A stretch of DNA of 64,000 bases from Halicephalobus mephisto (GCA_009193035.1 SWDT01000011.1:496001-560000); one strand, 5' to 3'. Positions 33,812-44,729 are shown, numbered from the stretch's first letter. Translations and numbers: made by a program. The notes: a model not told the origin generated them from the letters alone.

Positions 33812-34407
33812 AACTGGTGAGATTAATAATTATTGCCGGTGGAAACCGATCTCTTTGGAGAGAAAGCCGATATCGGGTTTGGCTATAGTTTTTAGAGATG
33901 TCGATAAAAGTTTGATCGAAAAATGTTTTGAAAAGGGATGGAAAAATTGTTCAAGTACTTTGTTTTGGAGTATGTTTTGTGTTTTGATTGAGATAATCAA
34001 GATATTTGATGTTTTAGAAAAATCGGATACTGTATCTGGAGTTTGAAAAAACTAGTCATCTTTGAATTTTTGGACAAATAGAATTTCATAAATTTTAAAA
34101 TTTAAAAATTTTTTAGAAATTTTTGAAACTGAAACTTGGAATTCTAGAAGTTTATAAAAATTCGTGTCGAGATAATTTCGTGTTCAAAAATCTTTGGAAA
34201 AATGTGGCCGAGGAAAAGGACCTAAATGTCCTGACAGGACGTCCTGGACGACTCTGGGGAGTTTGTGAGATGGGTCCAGGGTGTCATACAAACGTGAGTT
34301 TTTATTTATAAAAGTACTTTGTACAGTTTGGTCTTCAGAAGAGCGGAGAAGGATGGAAAGGCCTAGTTTCTGGAGGTCCGTCGGAAGACAGTCCCGCGAT
34401 TTCATAA
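33770..34407 (+). CDS. probable additional 3' exons of the DUF4781-like gene (junctions unresolved)
   Basis: Three exon-like pieces follow exon 4. The first encodes QQIRRETEKEAEMKL before a GTGAGA donor at about 33817. The second encodes DVDKSLIEKCFEKGWKN after TTTTTAG at about 33892. The third encodes RPGRLWGVCEMGPGCHTN before a GTGAGT donor at about 34294, followed by a 33-bp intron and a final exon (GLQKSGEGWKGLVSGG, stop 34405-34407). The pieces read well one by one, but no choice of standard splice sites joins all of them in phase with exon 4. An indel, unusual splice sites or a separate gene are all possible. Confidence 0.4.
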
Positions 34408-34739
34408 CTTTTTCTTCTTGGCCTGTCGGTGAGCTGGAACATTTGTATCTTGTCGGTTTATTGGATTATTTAATGTTTAAAGAATTGCAAGAGAATTTTA
34501 AAAACGGATCTCGAGTATTCGTCCAAAATTCGATTTTGTACTTTTGGGTCTCGGTCATATCGAAGTAAAAGCAATTTCGTTTTGGCGTTTACCGGATTTT
34601 TTTTCAAATATGCTAATTTAACGCGTTTTTGTGTCCGGCTTTGTCACGTGAGCTAAACGCTGAGGCTTCCCGGACAGGAATCGAACCTAACAAGGAAAGT
34701 CTACTTACTCGAAGTGAAGTTTGGATTGAGTTATCCAGT
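34408..34739. other. intergenic region with a tRNA-like T-arm (B-box) fragment
   Basis: On the minus strand at about 34671-34689 lies CCCGGACAGGAATCGAACC read in reverse, that is GGTTCGATTCCTGTCCGGG, a perfect tRNA T-arm and pol III B box. A TTTAGCTC A-box-like piece lies on the wrong side of it, and no tRNA body can be folded. It is probably a tRNA relic or part of a tRNA-derived repeat. Confidence 0.5.
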
Positions 34740-35075
34740 TTTGCAGATCTCGAAATACTGATTCAGAACGCGTGTTTAATTTTTGCTAAACGATGTTTTG
34801 AAACGAGATAATCTGGAAAACCTCCAAATTTAGGATTGAGTTATCTGTGTTCTTAGCCACTTTTCGAAAATCAATAGATAGTTGTAATCAGGAGGGGAAA
34901 TGCACCTAGTTGCAGAAAAGCATTATTGAGATCGGTCAAGTTAAAAAAGAAAACGAACATCGCCGAACAAGGGCACTCTTGCGTTTCCCCAACTTTCGAT
35001 ATATGAAACTTCGCATGTATTCCGTTTTCTCGTTCTAGAAGAACCTTTAGCAAAAATTAAATATGGATTCTGAAC
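34740..35075. mobile_element. MITE-like repeat, copy B
   Basis: This copy is nearly identical to the element at 23869-24205, including ATTCAGAACGCGTGTTTAAT, CCACTTTTCGAAAATCAATA and CGCATGTATTCCGTTTTCTC. The similarity begins about 45 bp before the left TIR. A 60-codon minus-strand frame is open in both copies, but the element is too short for a transposase. Confidence 0.75.
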
Positions 35076-35233
35076 ATATATCTGATAAGATATAAAATTA
35101 GGTACAACTTGTTTCAAAAAGCCGACTCGAGTAAAGTACCTTACTTTGTGAGTTTCGCGAGTGACGGGCGGCTGTACTGACCGCCGCGTTATTGGGAAAA
35201 CTCGGAAAAACTGTTTCGAAACCATAAACTGAC

Positions 35234-35426
35234 CTTGGAGATACTCGATTTCTGAAGGATCTAAATCCGATTCATCGTCTTCAGATTGGTTTGAACGAGA
35301 AAAATAAACAATGATCAAGAGGAAAGCGACGGCGAGAACGGGAACGAACAGGTGGATTCCTGAAATTTAAATGAATCAGAATCATCGGGAAATTTTACCT
35401 TCGACTATGGTGTACACTGCATCCAT
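35234..35426 (-). CDS. N-terminal part of a small signal-anchored membrane protein (3' end not resolved)
   Basis: Two minus-strand exons (35426-35399, 35359-35234; 39-bp intron) encode MDAVYTIVEGIHLFVP, then one transmembrane helix, then a serine/acid-rich segment (SEDDESDLDPSEIEYLQ) before a GTCAGT donor. A 27-nt exon at about 35145-35171, between CAG and GTAAGG, is possible. The next sequence downstream is the MITE-like copy B. The IVEG plus helix start resembles the N-terminus of TMUB1/TMUB2 (ubiquitin-like membrane proteins), but no ubiquitin-like domain was found nearby. The gene may be truncated or may have a distant last exon. Confidence 0.45.
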
Positions 35427-35453
35427 CGGGAAAACTAACCACACTCGACGAAT

Positions 35454-35564
35454 TTAAAGTTTTTTCATGGGCACTTTCTCTGTCGCTTTCTTGATTGCCT
35501 CCGGCACTAACTGCCGGCCGGCCAAGCCAGAGTGGAAAATTTTCCTTTTTAGACTGGAATGCAT
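35454..35564 (-). CDS. 36-aa basic ORF, unidentified
   Basis: A single minus-strand frame encodes MHSSLKRKIFHSGLAG followed by a basic helix (VPEAIKKATEKVPMKKL). It ends 27 bp before the ATG of the next small gene on the same strand. The DNA is more GC-balanced than its surroundings. It may be a real microprotein or an upstream ORF in the leader of that gene. No family was recognised. Confidence 0.3.
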   Translation of the reverse strand: MHSSLKRKIFHSGLAGRQLVPEAIKKATEKVPMKKL

Positions 35565-35737
35565 TTTTGAACAAGAAGTTTTATATTTGGATAGGAAAAG
35601 ACGCAAAAAGGATAAAAATAAAAAGAGGTAATTTAATATCAATTTCATATATCAATTAAATTTTAAAATATTTTTTTAATGGTTTTAGCTTAAAAACAAG
35701 AGGATTTTTATGATAAGCCAATTGCCCCGAGAGCACG

Positions 35738-35809
35738 TCCCATGTGGTCTAGTGGTTAGGATTTCTGGTTTTCACCCAGGCGGCCGGGGTTCGATTCCCC
35801 GCATGGGAA
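35738..35809 (+). tRNA. tRNA-Glu (anticodon TTC)
   Basis: A 72-nt cloverleaf. The acceptor arm TCCCATG pairs with CATGGGA, with discriminator A. The D-loop is GTCTAGTGGTTAGGAT. The anticodon stem TCTGG/CCAGG carries loop TTTTCAC (anticodon TTC at 35771-35773). The T-arm is CGGGGTTCGATTCCCCG. The sequence is close to the conserved eukaryotic tRNA-Glu. There is no intron. Confidence 0.95.
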
Positions 35810-36120
35810 GTTCTCTTTTTTGGTTTTACCAAAGTTTTACTGGTTCGTAAACAACGGAAAATCCGTCTCACAGTGACTCACTTAAGGAGAATCCTGGTCG
35901 GACTAAGCAAGATGAGGTTAAAGTCGTTGACTATTTCGTGGTAGGACACTTGTGCGGTACACAAAAGTCACGTAACTGACTCAATTTTTGACTTGAAATT
36001 TATTTGGAATTTTTATAGTTAATTTTAAATAAATTTAATATTTTATACATAAAAAACATTGATTTTTAAATTTTTTTGTAAATAATCTTAAAATTTCATG
36101 TCTTTGAATATCTCAAATGT
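35810..36120. other. tRNA downstream flank
   Basis: A run of T (CTTTTTTGG) just after the tRNA could terminate pol III. At 35850-35980 a GC-balanced patch of unknown nature follows (GACTCACTTAAGGAG, GGTAGGACACTTGTGCGG). Confidence 0.4.
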
Positions 36121-36590
36121 TTACGAAATTCTTTTGAGCTTTAATAAATCCAAAATCGTGGATGGAATAACGAACAACAGAAACGGTCAATTGGCCGTAC
36201 GACGGTTGTCCCCCAGCGACGTCTGCTCCCTGTTTTTTCCTTTTCAATTCTGATTTCGAAATTCTCTCTTTTTAAATTAATAATTTTTACTTAACTAAGA
36301 TATCTAGTTGATTTAATTGTTTAAAAAATAACATAAAAATGAAAAAAATTATATATTACAAAATAGGGGATCAACTGCCATATAACCGATTTTTTAGCCG
36401 TACGAGAGTTGTCCCCCAGCGACGTCTGCTCCCTGTTTTTTCCTTTTCAATTCTGATTTCGAAATTCTTTTCTTAAATTAATTTTTACTTAACTGAGATA
36501 TCTAGTTGATTTACTTGTTTAAAAAATAACATAAAAATGAAAGAAATTATATATTACGAAATAGAGAAGAAGCAACTGCCGTAAAGTCCA
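36120..36590. repeat. two direct copies of an about 205-bp repeat with CCCCCAGCGACG core
   Basis: GGTTGTCCCCCAGCGACGTC and TCTGCTCCCTGTTTTTTCC are followed by GATATCTAGTTGATTTA in both copies (about 36200-36390 and 36405-36580). The same core recurs at 39010 and, inverted, near 48600. Confidence 0.85.
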
Positions 36591-38060
36591 GTTAATTTCA
36601 GTTGTGATTTACGGAATCCTTTTTTCCTTTGCGCAAGGGGCATTGTTTGGAGATTGACTGGCCATATGCTGGCATTTCGGGGAAGACCGAAGCTGTTCAG
36701 TCGGCGACTTCAGAGAAGGAATTATTCTAAAAATAAACTCCTTTCTGAGTAGAGCAACTGCTCTCAACTTTTCATGTGATTGATTTTTCTATTTCCTTTT
36801 TAAAATTTATTTTTATTTTCGATCATTATTTTTTAAAAATTCTTATTTATCGTGATTTTTTAAAGTTTTCATATATCAATTTTTTTCAGTTGTTTTTTAA
36901 AAATTTGTTTATTGTAATTTTTGAAACTTTTGATATATCATTTTTTTAAATTATCATTTTTTAAAAAATTCTCATATAAATTTTTATATTTATTGTTTTT
37001 TAAAAAGTTTTGATATATCAATTTTCTTCGATTATTGTTTTTTAAAAATTTGTTTACTGTGATTTTTTAAAGTTTTGATATATCAATTTTTTCAGTTATT
37101 GTTTTTTAAAAATTCTTATTTTGATTTTTTAAAAATTCTCATGTCAATTTTTTCAGTTATTGTTTTTTAAAAACTCTTATTTATCGTGATTTTTTAAAAA
37201 TTCTCATATATCAATTTTTTAGGTTATTGTTTTTTTAAAGTTTTGATATATAAATTTTTATATTTATTGTTTTTTAAAAATTTGTTTATTATAATTTTAG
37301 AAACTTTTGATATATCAATTTTTTCAGTTATTGTTTTTTAAAAATTCTTATTTATCGTGATTTTTTAGTTTTCATATATAAATTTTTTTCAGTTGTTTTT
37401 TAAAAATTTGTTTATTATAATTTTTGAAACTTTTCATATATCAATTTCTTCGATCGTCTTTTTTAAAATTCCTGTTGATTACAATTTTTGTAATTTTTTA
37501 CATATCAAATTTATTTTTTTTCGTATGTCTGGTTTAGAATTTGTAAATAAACATTTAATTAGTAAATTTTGTAATGTTTATGGTGTATTTACTTCGAAAA
37601 TGTTCTTGATGAAACGATACTGTAAGACACAAGATCCTAAAAATTTAATTTTGGAAACGATTCATAAAAATCTTAGAATGTAGATCTTAATTCGGTGTTT
37701 TTTAAATAAAATAATTTCAATCGACGTAAACATAGAAAATAGATCCGTTTCGCGAGTCCCTAAGGAAAATTTTTGTTTTTTGTTTTTTTTATAAAATTAT
37801 TTTTGTTTTTTTTATAAAATTATTCTGTTTTTTTTTATAAAATTATTTTTGTTTTTTTTTATAAAATTATTTTTGTTTTTTTTATAAAATTATTTTTGTT
37901 TTTTAGATAGAATTATTTTTTAATTTTTTTAATGAAATTACTCTTTATTTTTTATATAAAATTGTTTTTTATTTTTTTAATAAAATTATTTTGTTTTTTT
38001 ATAAAATTATTTTTTATTTTTTTAATGTAAAATTACTTTTTGTTTATATAAAATTTCTGA
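36590..38060. repeat. low-complexity tandem arrays
   Basis: From 36790 to 37500 about twelve units of 50-60 bp (TTTTGATATATCAATTTTTT, CAGTTATTGTTTTTTAAAAA) follow one another. From 37780 to 38050 about eleven units of 24 bp (TTTTTATAAAATTATTTTTG) occur. A GC-balanced patch at 36630-36740 is unexplained. Confidence 0.8.
37525..37683 (+). CDS. possible 52-aa ORF, unidentified
   Basis: This frame (MSGLEFVNKHLISKF...) lies between two repeat arrays and has a less biased composition than either. It contains three cysteines and a basic C-terminus. There is no signal peptide, and no splice sites were established. It could be a small gene, an exon or a fragment. Confidence 0.25.
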   Translation: MSGLEFVNKHLISKFCNVYGVFTSKMFLMKRYCKTQDPKNLILETIHKNLRM

Positions 38061-38259
38061 AATGCAAATTTTTGAAATCGTAAATATTCCAGGATTCCGG
38101 TTGGAATCCGAACACGTTTTGAAAAAATAGTTCCAATCGATTTTAACCTTGGAATTAGATTAGTTTCGGAGACTGTCGTCTTGTTGCCCTAAATATCGAA
38201 TTGACTGTTTTTCTGCATACTTTTTCTAGGGCTGGCAAATAGATACTCAATATACAATT

Positions 38260-38690
38260 TTCTAAATTAAAATTTTAGTAATATTCTAAAATTTAAAAAA
38301 ATATACAATTTCCAAAATTAAAATTTTACTAATATTCTAAAATTTAAAAAAATATAAAGTTTTAAAAAATTTTCCATTTTTTTATAAATTGAAAATTTTG
38401 GAGATTTATTTCTAGATTTAATAAATAAGTACTTAGAATCTAGATATCATAAGTTTTCAAAAATATTCTTAATTAAAAAAAAATTAAAATTTTAATTTTA
38501 TAAAAAAAATCTTACAGATGGGAAATTTTCCATTTTTTTATAAATTGAAAATTTTGGAGATTTATTTCTAGATTTGATAAATAAGTACTTAGAATCTGGA
38601 TATTATAAGTTTTCGAAAATATTCTTAATTTAAAAAAATTTAAAATTTTAATTTTATAAAAAAAAAATCTTACAGATGGGAACTTTGAAG
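38260..38690. repeat. two direct copies of an about 170-bp AT-rich unit
   Basis: TTTTTTATAAATTGAAAATT, TATTTCTAGATTTAATAAAT and AAGTACTTAGAATCT occur at about 38375-38520 and 38530-38680. Confidence 0.8.
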
Positions 38691-38999
38691 TTGGATTAGT
38701 TCGAGGAACTTTTCGTCTTGTCAAGAGATCGAACGCGGTGGGGTAATTACGATGAAAGAGATTATCCCACATTTTTGGAATGGGGTACTTTGGTCAATTA
38801 TTGATCGGATCAAATCGGTACTCTATTTTGTCGAATTTTGAAAATATTAAGTTTCTTTGCCAGATTGTACAATTTCCGGAATGTGTTCAATGGACCTTTT
38901 TGGATTGACTGGCCTCGACCTTCGCGACATGCGATATATCTGGTATGAAGTAGATAATTCTTGACATCTGTTGTTCTCTCGAAAGATCTTATTTCACTT

Positions 39000-39670
39000 T
39001 TTTGTCTGTACGACAGTTATTCCCCAGCGATATTTCCTCCCTTTATTTCTTGAAATTTATTTTTATTTTTTTTATAGTTAAATTATTTTTAAAATATCAA
39101 TCATGTAATTAAAAAATTAAAAAATTAAAAAAATGAATTATAAATACTTTTCCAGCGATATTTCCTCCCTTTATTTCTTGAAATTTATTTTTATTTTTTT
39201 ATAGTTAAATTATTTTCTAAAATATCAATGATGTAATTTAAAATATTAAAAAATTAAAAAAATGAATTATAAATATTTTTCCAGCGATATTTCCTCCCTT
39301 TATTTCTTGAAATTTATTTTTATATTTTTTATAATTAAATTATTTTTTAAAATATCAGTAATGTAATTTAAATTTCAAAAATGAATTATTTTATAAATAT
39401 TTTTCCAGCGATATTTTCTTTATTTCTTGAGATTTTATTTTTATATTTTTTTAAATTAAATTATTTTAAAAATATCAATGTAATTAAAAAATTTCAAAAA
39501 TGAATTATTTTATAAATACTTTTCCAGTGATATTTCCTCCCTTTATTTCTTGAGATTGTATTTTTATATTTCTTTAAATTAAATTATTTTTTAAAATATC
39601 AATAATGTAATTTAAAAAATTAAAAATAAAAAATAAAAAAAAACAAAAAATATATTATAGGTACTTTTCC
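39000..39670. repeat. tandem array, about five copies of a 125-130 bp unit with CCAGCGATATTTCCTCC
   Basis: Each unit has CCAGCGATATTTCCTCCC, TTTATTTCTTGAAATTTA and AAATATCAATNATGTAATT. It is related to the 36.2-kb repeat. Confidence 0.85.
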
Positions 39671-40097
39671 AACGGGTTTTTTGAGGTTTTTTGAAATATT
39701 TTTTGTTTTTTAAATTGATGTTTCAATTAAGTAAAAAAAATTTTAAAAATTCGAAAGGATAAATATCTTGAAAATTTTACACAAATTATTTTTGCTTTTT
39801 TAAAATTAATTTTTTAATATCTAAAATGATTCAATATTTGAGAAAAATTATTTTAAAATAATTTCGAAATTAATGAAAATTGAAATGTCCAAAAAATCGT
39901 ACAGATCGTTTTTTGTAAAATTTTCTGATTCATCTTCAGAAGGTTGAATCATTTGATTAATCGTTATTTACGTGACAATTAAATTTTATAATTTTGATTT
40001 TTGATGTTTTCAAATTAATGACGTGTTTTTATATGAAACTTTAATTTTAACATGGTATTTTTTACTTTTAAACAATTTTTATATTAATAGTTTTAAT
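39670..40097. other. AT-rich intergenic sequence
   Basis: No gene, array or structured element was recognised. Confidence 0.5.
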
Positions 40098-40370
40098 TTT
40101 TATATACAGAAATTTGATTTTGATATATGAAATTTGATTTTGATATATGAAATTTGATTTTTATATATGAAATTTGATTTTTATATATGAAAACTTAATT
40201 TTGATATATGAAAATTCGATTTTGATATATGAAATTTGATTTTTATATATGAAATTTGATTTTGATATATGAAATTTGATTTTTATATATGAAAACTTAA
40301 TTTTGATATATGGAATTTGATTTTGATATATGAAAACTTAATTTTTATATATGGAATTTTAATTTTAACC
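40098..40370. repeat. 20-bp minisatellite, GATATATGAAATTTGATTTT
   Basis: About thirteen head-to-tail copies occur. Variation is limited mainly to GATATATG versus TATATATG and AAATTTGA versus AAACTTAA. Confidence 0.9.
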
Positions 40371-42055
40371 CGATACTTTTGTTTACTTATTTTCGATGAT
40401 TTCTATATGAAGGATTTTATTTTTATTTTTTTGTTATTCGTCAACGAATCAAAATAGGATGAGTAAACCTTTTTCAAAGACCAGGTCAGCTGCTCTTGTC
40501 GATTTTAAAATCCGCGTTACTTTTCGATCAATTTTGACTCCTTTTTGAATGGTCGCAGTACGGAATTCCTTTTTTTCTAATTGATTAATTTTTAAATTTA
40601 AAGTTTAAAATTTTTCTTAATTTAATTTTTTTTCATGATATATTTCGATTGGGAGTGGTCGCAGCGACGCGTGACTCATTCAAGAAAAAAATTCAAATAT
40701 ATTCGTTAAAATTTTTTTTTAAATTTTAAATTTTTTTAAAAATTTTAATTTTTTTTTTAAATTTTCAAATTTAAAAATTTTTTTTAATCTAATATTTTGT
40801 GATACTTTATCTTTGATTTTTTATCATTTTCGACGATGTGTATCGATTTTTTGAATTTTTCAAGGCCGCAAATGGTCGATTTGTTTTTTTTCATTTTAAA
40901 AATTTTGAATATATTTAAAAAAGTTGATTTTTATATTGATTTCGTTTTGATTTTTTACATTTACGATATTGTTATTATTTTCGGAAATTTTTGATATATG
41001 AACTTTAATTTTTGAAGATTTTTAAAAACCATCAAATTAAAAAAAATTTTTTTATTCAAAAATTTATATTTTCCACATTTTCGAGATTATATTCTTTTAA
41101 TTTTTGGATTACTGTCAATTTCGGAAATTTTTGATATATGAATTTTAATTTTTGAAGATTTTTAAAAACCATCAAATTAAAAAAAATTTTTTTATTCAAA
41201 AATTTATATTTTCCACATTTTCGAGATTATATTTTTTAAATTTTTGGATTACTGTCAATTTCGGAAATTTTTGATATATGAACTTTAATTTTTGAAGATT
41301 TTTGAAATCGAAAATAATCAATTTTTTCGGTTACAAATTTTCCTTTTTCGGACACTTATGGTTTATTCAAATTCGAATTTTCTGATTCAATTTTTATTAT
41401 TATTTTTATTTTTGGAAATTTTTTAAAATTTTATTTTTGGATTTTTGAAAAAATCAAAGTTGAATTTTCTTTTATATTGAACTTTTCGAGATCTGAATTG
41501 CCTTTTTTGTTTGCAAAAAAAACGGTGAAAGCGGCTTCTTTGTGGACTGGCTACTTTGATCCAATTTGGGCCACGCGATCTCAAAGACCGACAATGAATC
41601 ATTTTTTACTTTTTTTCTCTTCCGTCTTTAACCCCGTTTTTTCTTAGAATTTCTCGTTTTAAAAATTTTTAGTTTTTATTTTTTTTAAATTTTTTTCAAA
41701 ATTTTTACTTTTTTTAAAGTTTTTATTTTTTAAAATTTTTTTATATTTTCTAAAATTTTTATTTTTACTTTTTTTTTAAGTTTTTATTTTTTAAAATTTT
41801 TAATATTTTCTAAAATTTTTATTTTTAAAATTTTTTTCAAAGTTTTTACTTTTTTTAAAGTTTATATTTTTTAAAATTTTTATTTTTAAAATTTTTTTCG
41901 AAATTTTTACTTTTTTTTTAAAGTTTTTATTTTTTTTAAATTTCTTTTTTTTAAATTTTTTGTTTTTTTTTTGAAGAATTTAAAAAAAAATAAAAAATTC
42001 GTGATTCATAGAAAATTAAATTTTTTTTCAGATCAATCATCCCCTGGGAAAAATC
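40371..42055. repeat. intergenic arrays before the EMI-domain gene
   Basis: Three copies of an about 140-bp unit (GGAAATTTTTGATATATGAA, AACCATCAAATTAAAAAAAA, CACATTTTCGAGATTATATT) lie at 40985-41300. TTTTTAAAGTTTTTATTTTT arrays lie at 41660-41970. Short GC-balanced patches at 40470-40570 and 41490-41600 are unexplained. Confidence 0.7.
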
Positions 42056-44431
42056 ATGATATTTCGATTAACTATCAGTTTTATTTTTGTTTTTATAGTT
42101 GCAGTATCCACAAAACTTCACGGAGATAATATTTGTCAAAAACAAATTACGTAAGTAATTTTTAAAATTTAATTCAAATTTAAAATTTTCAAAAGTTCCA
42201 AATCTCTAAAATTTCAAATTAAATTTTTTTTTTATTTTTTTAAAATTGTTATTTTAGATTTGAATTTTTTATATTTTCAAAATTTTCAAAATTCTCAAAT
42301 TTTTTATTTTTTAAGATTTTCAAATTTTTTATTTTAAATTTGAATTTTTAAATTTTTAATTTAATTTTTTAAAATTTTTTTATATTTTAAATTTATTTTT
42401 TAAATTTAAATTTTATTTCTTAAATTTTTTTTTATTTTTTAAATTTAAATTTTTATATTTTTAATTTCTTTATTTTTATTTTTAAAATTTAAATTTTTTT
42501 ATTTCTTAAATTTTTTTTTATTTTCTAAATTTAAATTTTTTTACTTTTTTTATTTTTAAAATTTTTTTTATTTTTTAAATTTAGTCGAATTGTTAACGTT
42601 ACGAAGAAATTTAACCAGCCAGTTGAACTACTAACGACTGAGGATTGTGGAACTCTATTTCCATCCAAATGTGCCGTTAAGAAATCCGGCAATAAAGTTA
42701 CTTACAAAACCGTTCAAGAATACAAAAACGAAACAGTGGACGTTTGCTGTGATGAATTTTACGAAGAAGATGATGTATGCAAACGTGAGTTATTAAAATA
42801 TTATTTTGCAAAAATTAAAAAAAATAAATTTCTATAATTTTATAAATTTCATTAAATATTCAGATTTTTTATAATTTTATAAATTTCATTAAATATTCAA
42901 ATTCTTCATAATTTTGTAAATTTTATTAAATATTCAGATTTTTATAATTTTATAAATTTTCGAAGTTTTTTTAAATAATGTAAAAAATATTAGTTTTTTT
43001 ATTTTTTTTAATAAAGTGGTTTTTGAAGGTATTTAATAATTGAGGTTTCTAAAAATTACTTTAATAATTGGAATTTTTAAGAATTATTTAAATAAATTTT
43101 CAAAAAATTATTTTATTAATTAAGATTTTTAAATTTATTTAAATAAACTTTAAAAAATGATTTTAATAATTGGAGTTTTTAAATTTATTTTAATAAATTT
43201 TTTAAAAATTATTTTAATAATTGGAGTTTTTTGAATTTATTTTAATAAACTTTTTAAAAATTATTATAATAATTAAGATTTTTAAATTTATTTTAATAAA
43301 CTTTTTAAAGATTATTATAATAATTAAGATTTTTAAATTTATTTTAATAAATTTTTTAAAAATTATTTTAATAATTAAGATTTTTAAATTTATTTTAATA
43401 AACTTTTTAAAGATTATTTTAATAATTGGAGTTTTTAAATTTATTTTAATAAATTTTTTAAAGATTATTTTAATAATTGGAATTTTAGCTTGTATTCCTG
43501 GGAAATGTAAACCTAAAGTTGAAAACGAACCACAAATGGCCCCGACTTCGAACAAATCGACAATCGGAGCTGGTGCTGTTTTGTTGTTGATTTTACTAGG
43601 ATTTACAATTTTTGGTGTTTTATATTATAGAAAAAAATACCAAAAAGAAAAAGATCCAGAATTGCCGACAATCACATATCATCCTGAACCGAAACCCGTC
43701 GTTGGACCCGCTGTTGAACCTCATAGGGAATTTCAGAATCCTCTTTTCACGAGAGCTCCACAGTTGTCCGAAGAAGAAAAACAATTAGAAAAATTAAAAG
43801 TAGGAACAAAACAAAGTTTTTTGAATAACACAAGTTCTAAAAATAGTAAGTTTTTAAAAAAATATTAAATAATAAAAAAAATATAATTTTTAAATTAAAA
43901 AAATAATTTTTTTTTAAATTTTTAAATAAAAAAAAGATATATTTCGAAAATTATTAAATTAAAAAAAGATATATAATTCTGTAAAATTATTTTGAAAAAA
44001 AAATTTAAAAAAAAAGAAAAATGACAAATTTAACAATTAAGATTTTTTTGAAATAATTTTTTTAAAATTTTTTTGAAGTAACTTTTTTTAAATTTTTTCC
44101 GAAATAATTTTTTAAAATGACTTTTTTAAAATTTTTTGAAATAACTTTTTTTAAAATTTTTTAAAATAACTTTTTTAAAATTTTTTAAAATAATTTTTTT
44201 TTAAATTTTTTTGAAATAATTTTTTTAAAGATTTTTTTGAAATAACTTTTTTAAAATTTTTTAGATGAATATGCTGGATTAGATGAAATATCTCCGAGAC
44301 CGGGTTCTTCGTCTATTTCGTCGTCAGATTCTGGAAGACCAGGAAACCAGAGTGGATTTCTGAATCCAAACGCCGAAGATCCATGTACGAAACCTTTACT
44401 AGAACCATCAGATAAAACATCCGAAAATTGA
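42056..44431 (+). CDS. compact EMI-domain single-pass receptor, CED-1/Draper-like signalling tail
   Basis: Four exons (42056-42150, 42585-42784, 43489-43845, 44265-44431) give 272 aa with exact phase. Residues 1-19 are a signal peptide. The ectodomain of about 90 residues has the EMI cysteine pattern (CxxK..., EDC, SKC, DVCCDEF, VCKPCIPGKC). It is followed by one transmembrane helix (GAGAVLLLILLGFTIFG) and a cytoplasmic tail containing QNPLF (NPxF) and YAGL (YxxL). CED-1, Draper and MEGF10 use an EMI domain outside and NPxY/YxxL motifs inside for engulfment signalling through CED-6. Here the long EGF-repeat array is missing. Introns 2 and 3 are filled by tandem repeats that run up to the acceptors. 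Function as an engulfment or adhesion receptor is inferred. Confidence 0.82.
42151..42584. other. intron 1 of the EMI-domain gene, low complexity
   Basis: TTTTTAAATTTAAATTTTTT-type repeats only; no coding signal. Confidence 0.7.
42785..43488. repeat. tandem array in intron 2 of the EMI-domain gene
   Basis: About seven units of 51-55 bp (TTTATTTTAATAAACTTTTT, AATAATTGGAGTTTTT) span 43090-43488. The last unit supplies the acceptor itself (GGAATTTTAG). The array stays open in one frame and produces a spurious repetitive ILINFLKII peptide. Confidence 0.85.
43846..44264. repeat. intron 3 of the EMI-domain gene, AT-rich short repeats
   Basis: Units like TTTTTTGAAATAACTTTTTT are repeated about ten times between 44035 and 44260. 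Confidence 0.75.
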
Positions 44432-44729
44432 CGGATGACACCAACGGGTCCTATTTTGTGTGGTGTTTTTCCTAACATAGAGTACCGCTTAAAAAAAAGC
44501 TTGGTGTTATCAGGTCCCTCGTTGCCTTTTTTCTTTTTTAAATATCCGTGTTGAAATCTGTAAAAAAGTCAAAATCAAAATTGAATTTTTTCGCTAAAAT
44601 TAGGCCAAATTTTGCAAGTTGCGAAAATTTTGAAATTTTTATAAATGTAAATATATATGTTGATAGATCTACGAGAATACTGTAAGCAAATTACGTAATT
44701 TTAAAAAAAATTTAAATTTTGATGTTTTT

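Noticed and set aside
34184..34405. Minus-strand 73-codon frame
   Set aside because: The plus strand has better coding signals with a GTGAGT donor, a TTGTACAG acceptor and a glycine-rich C-terminus.
40371..42055. CRISPR-like spacing of repeats in AT-rich arrays
   Set aside because: Units are contiguous with no unique spacers, and the DNA is eukaryotic.
43221..43868. A 215-codon frame starting with repeated ILINFLKII
   Set aside because: Its first 90 codons are translated intronic tandem repeats. The true exon begins at 43489 after an ATTTTAG acceptor.
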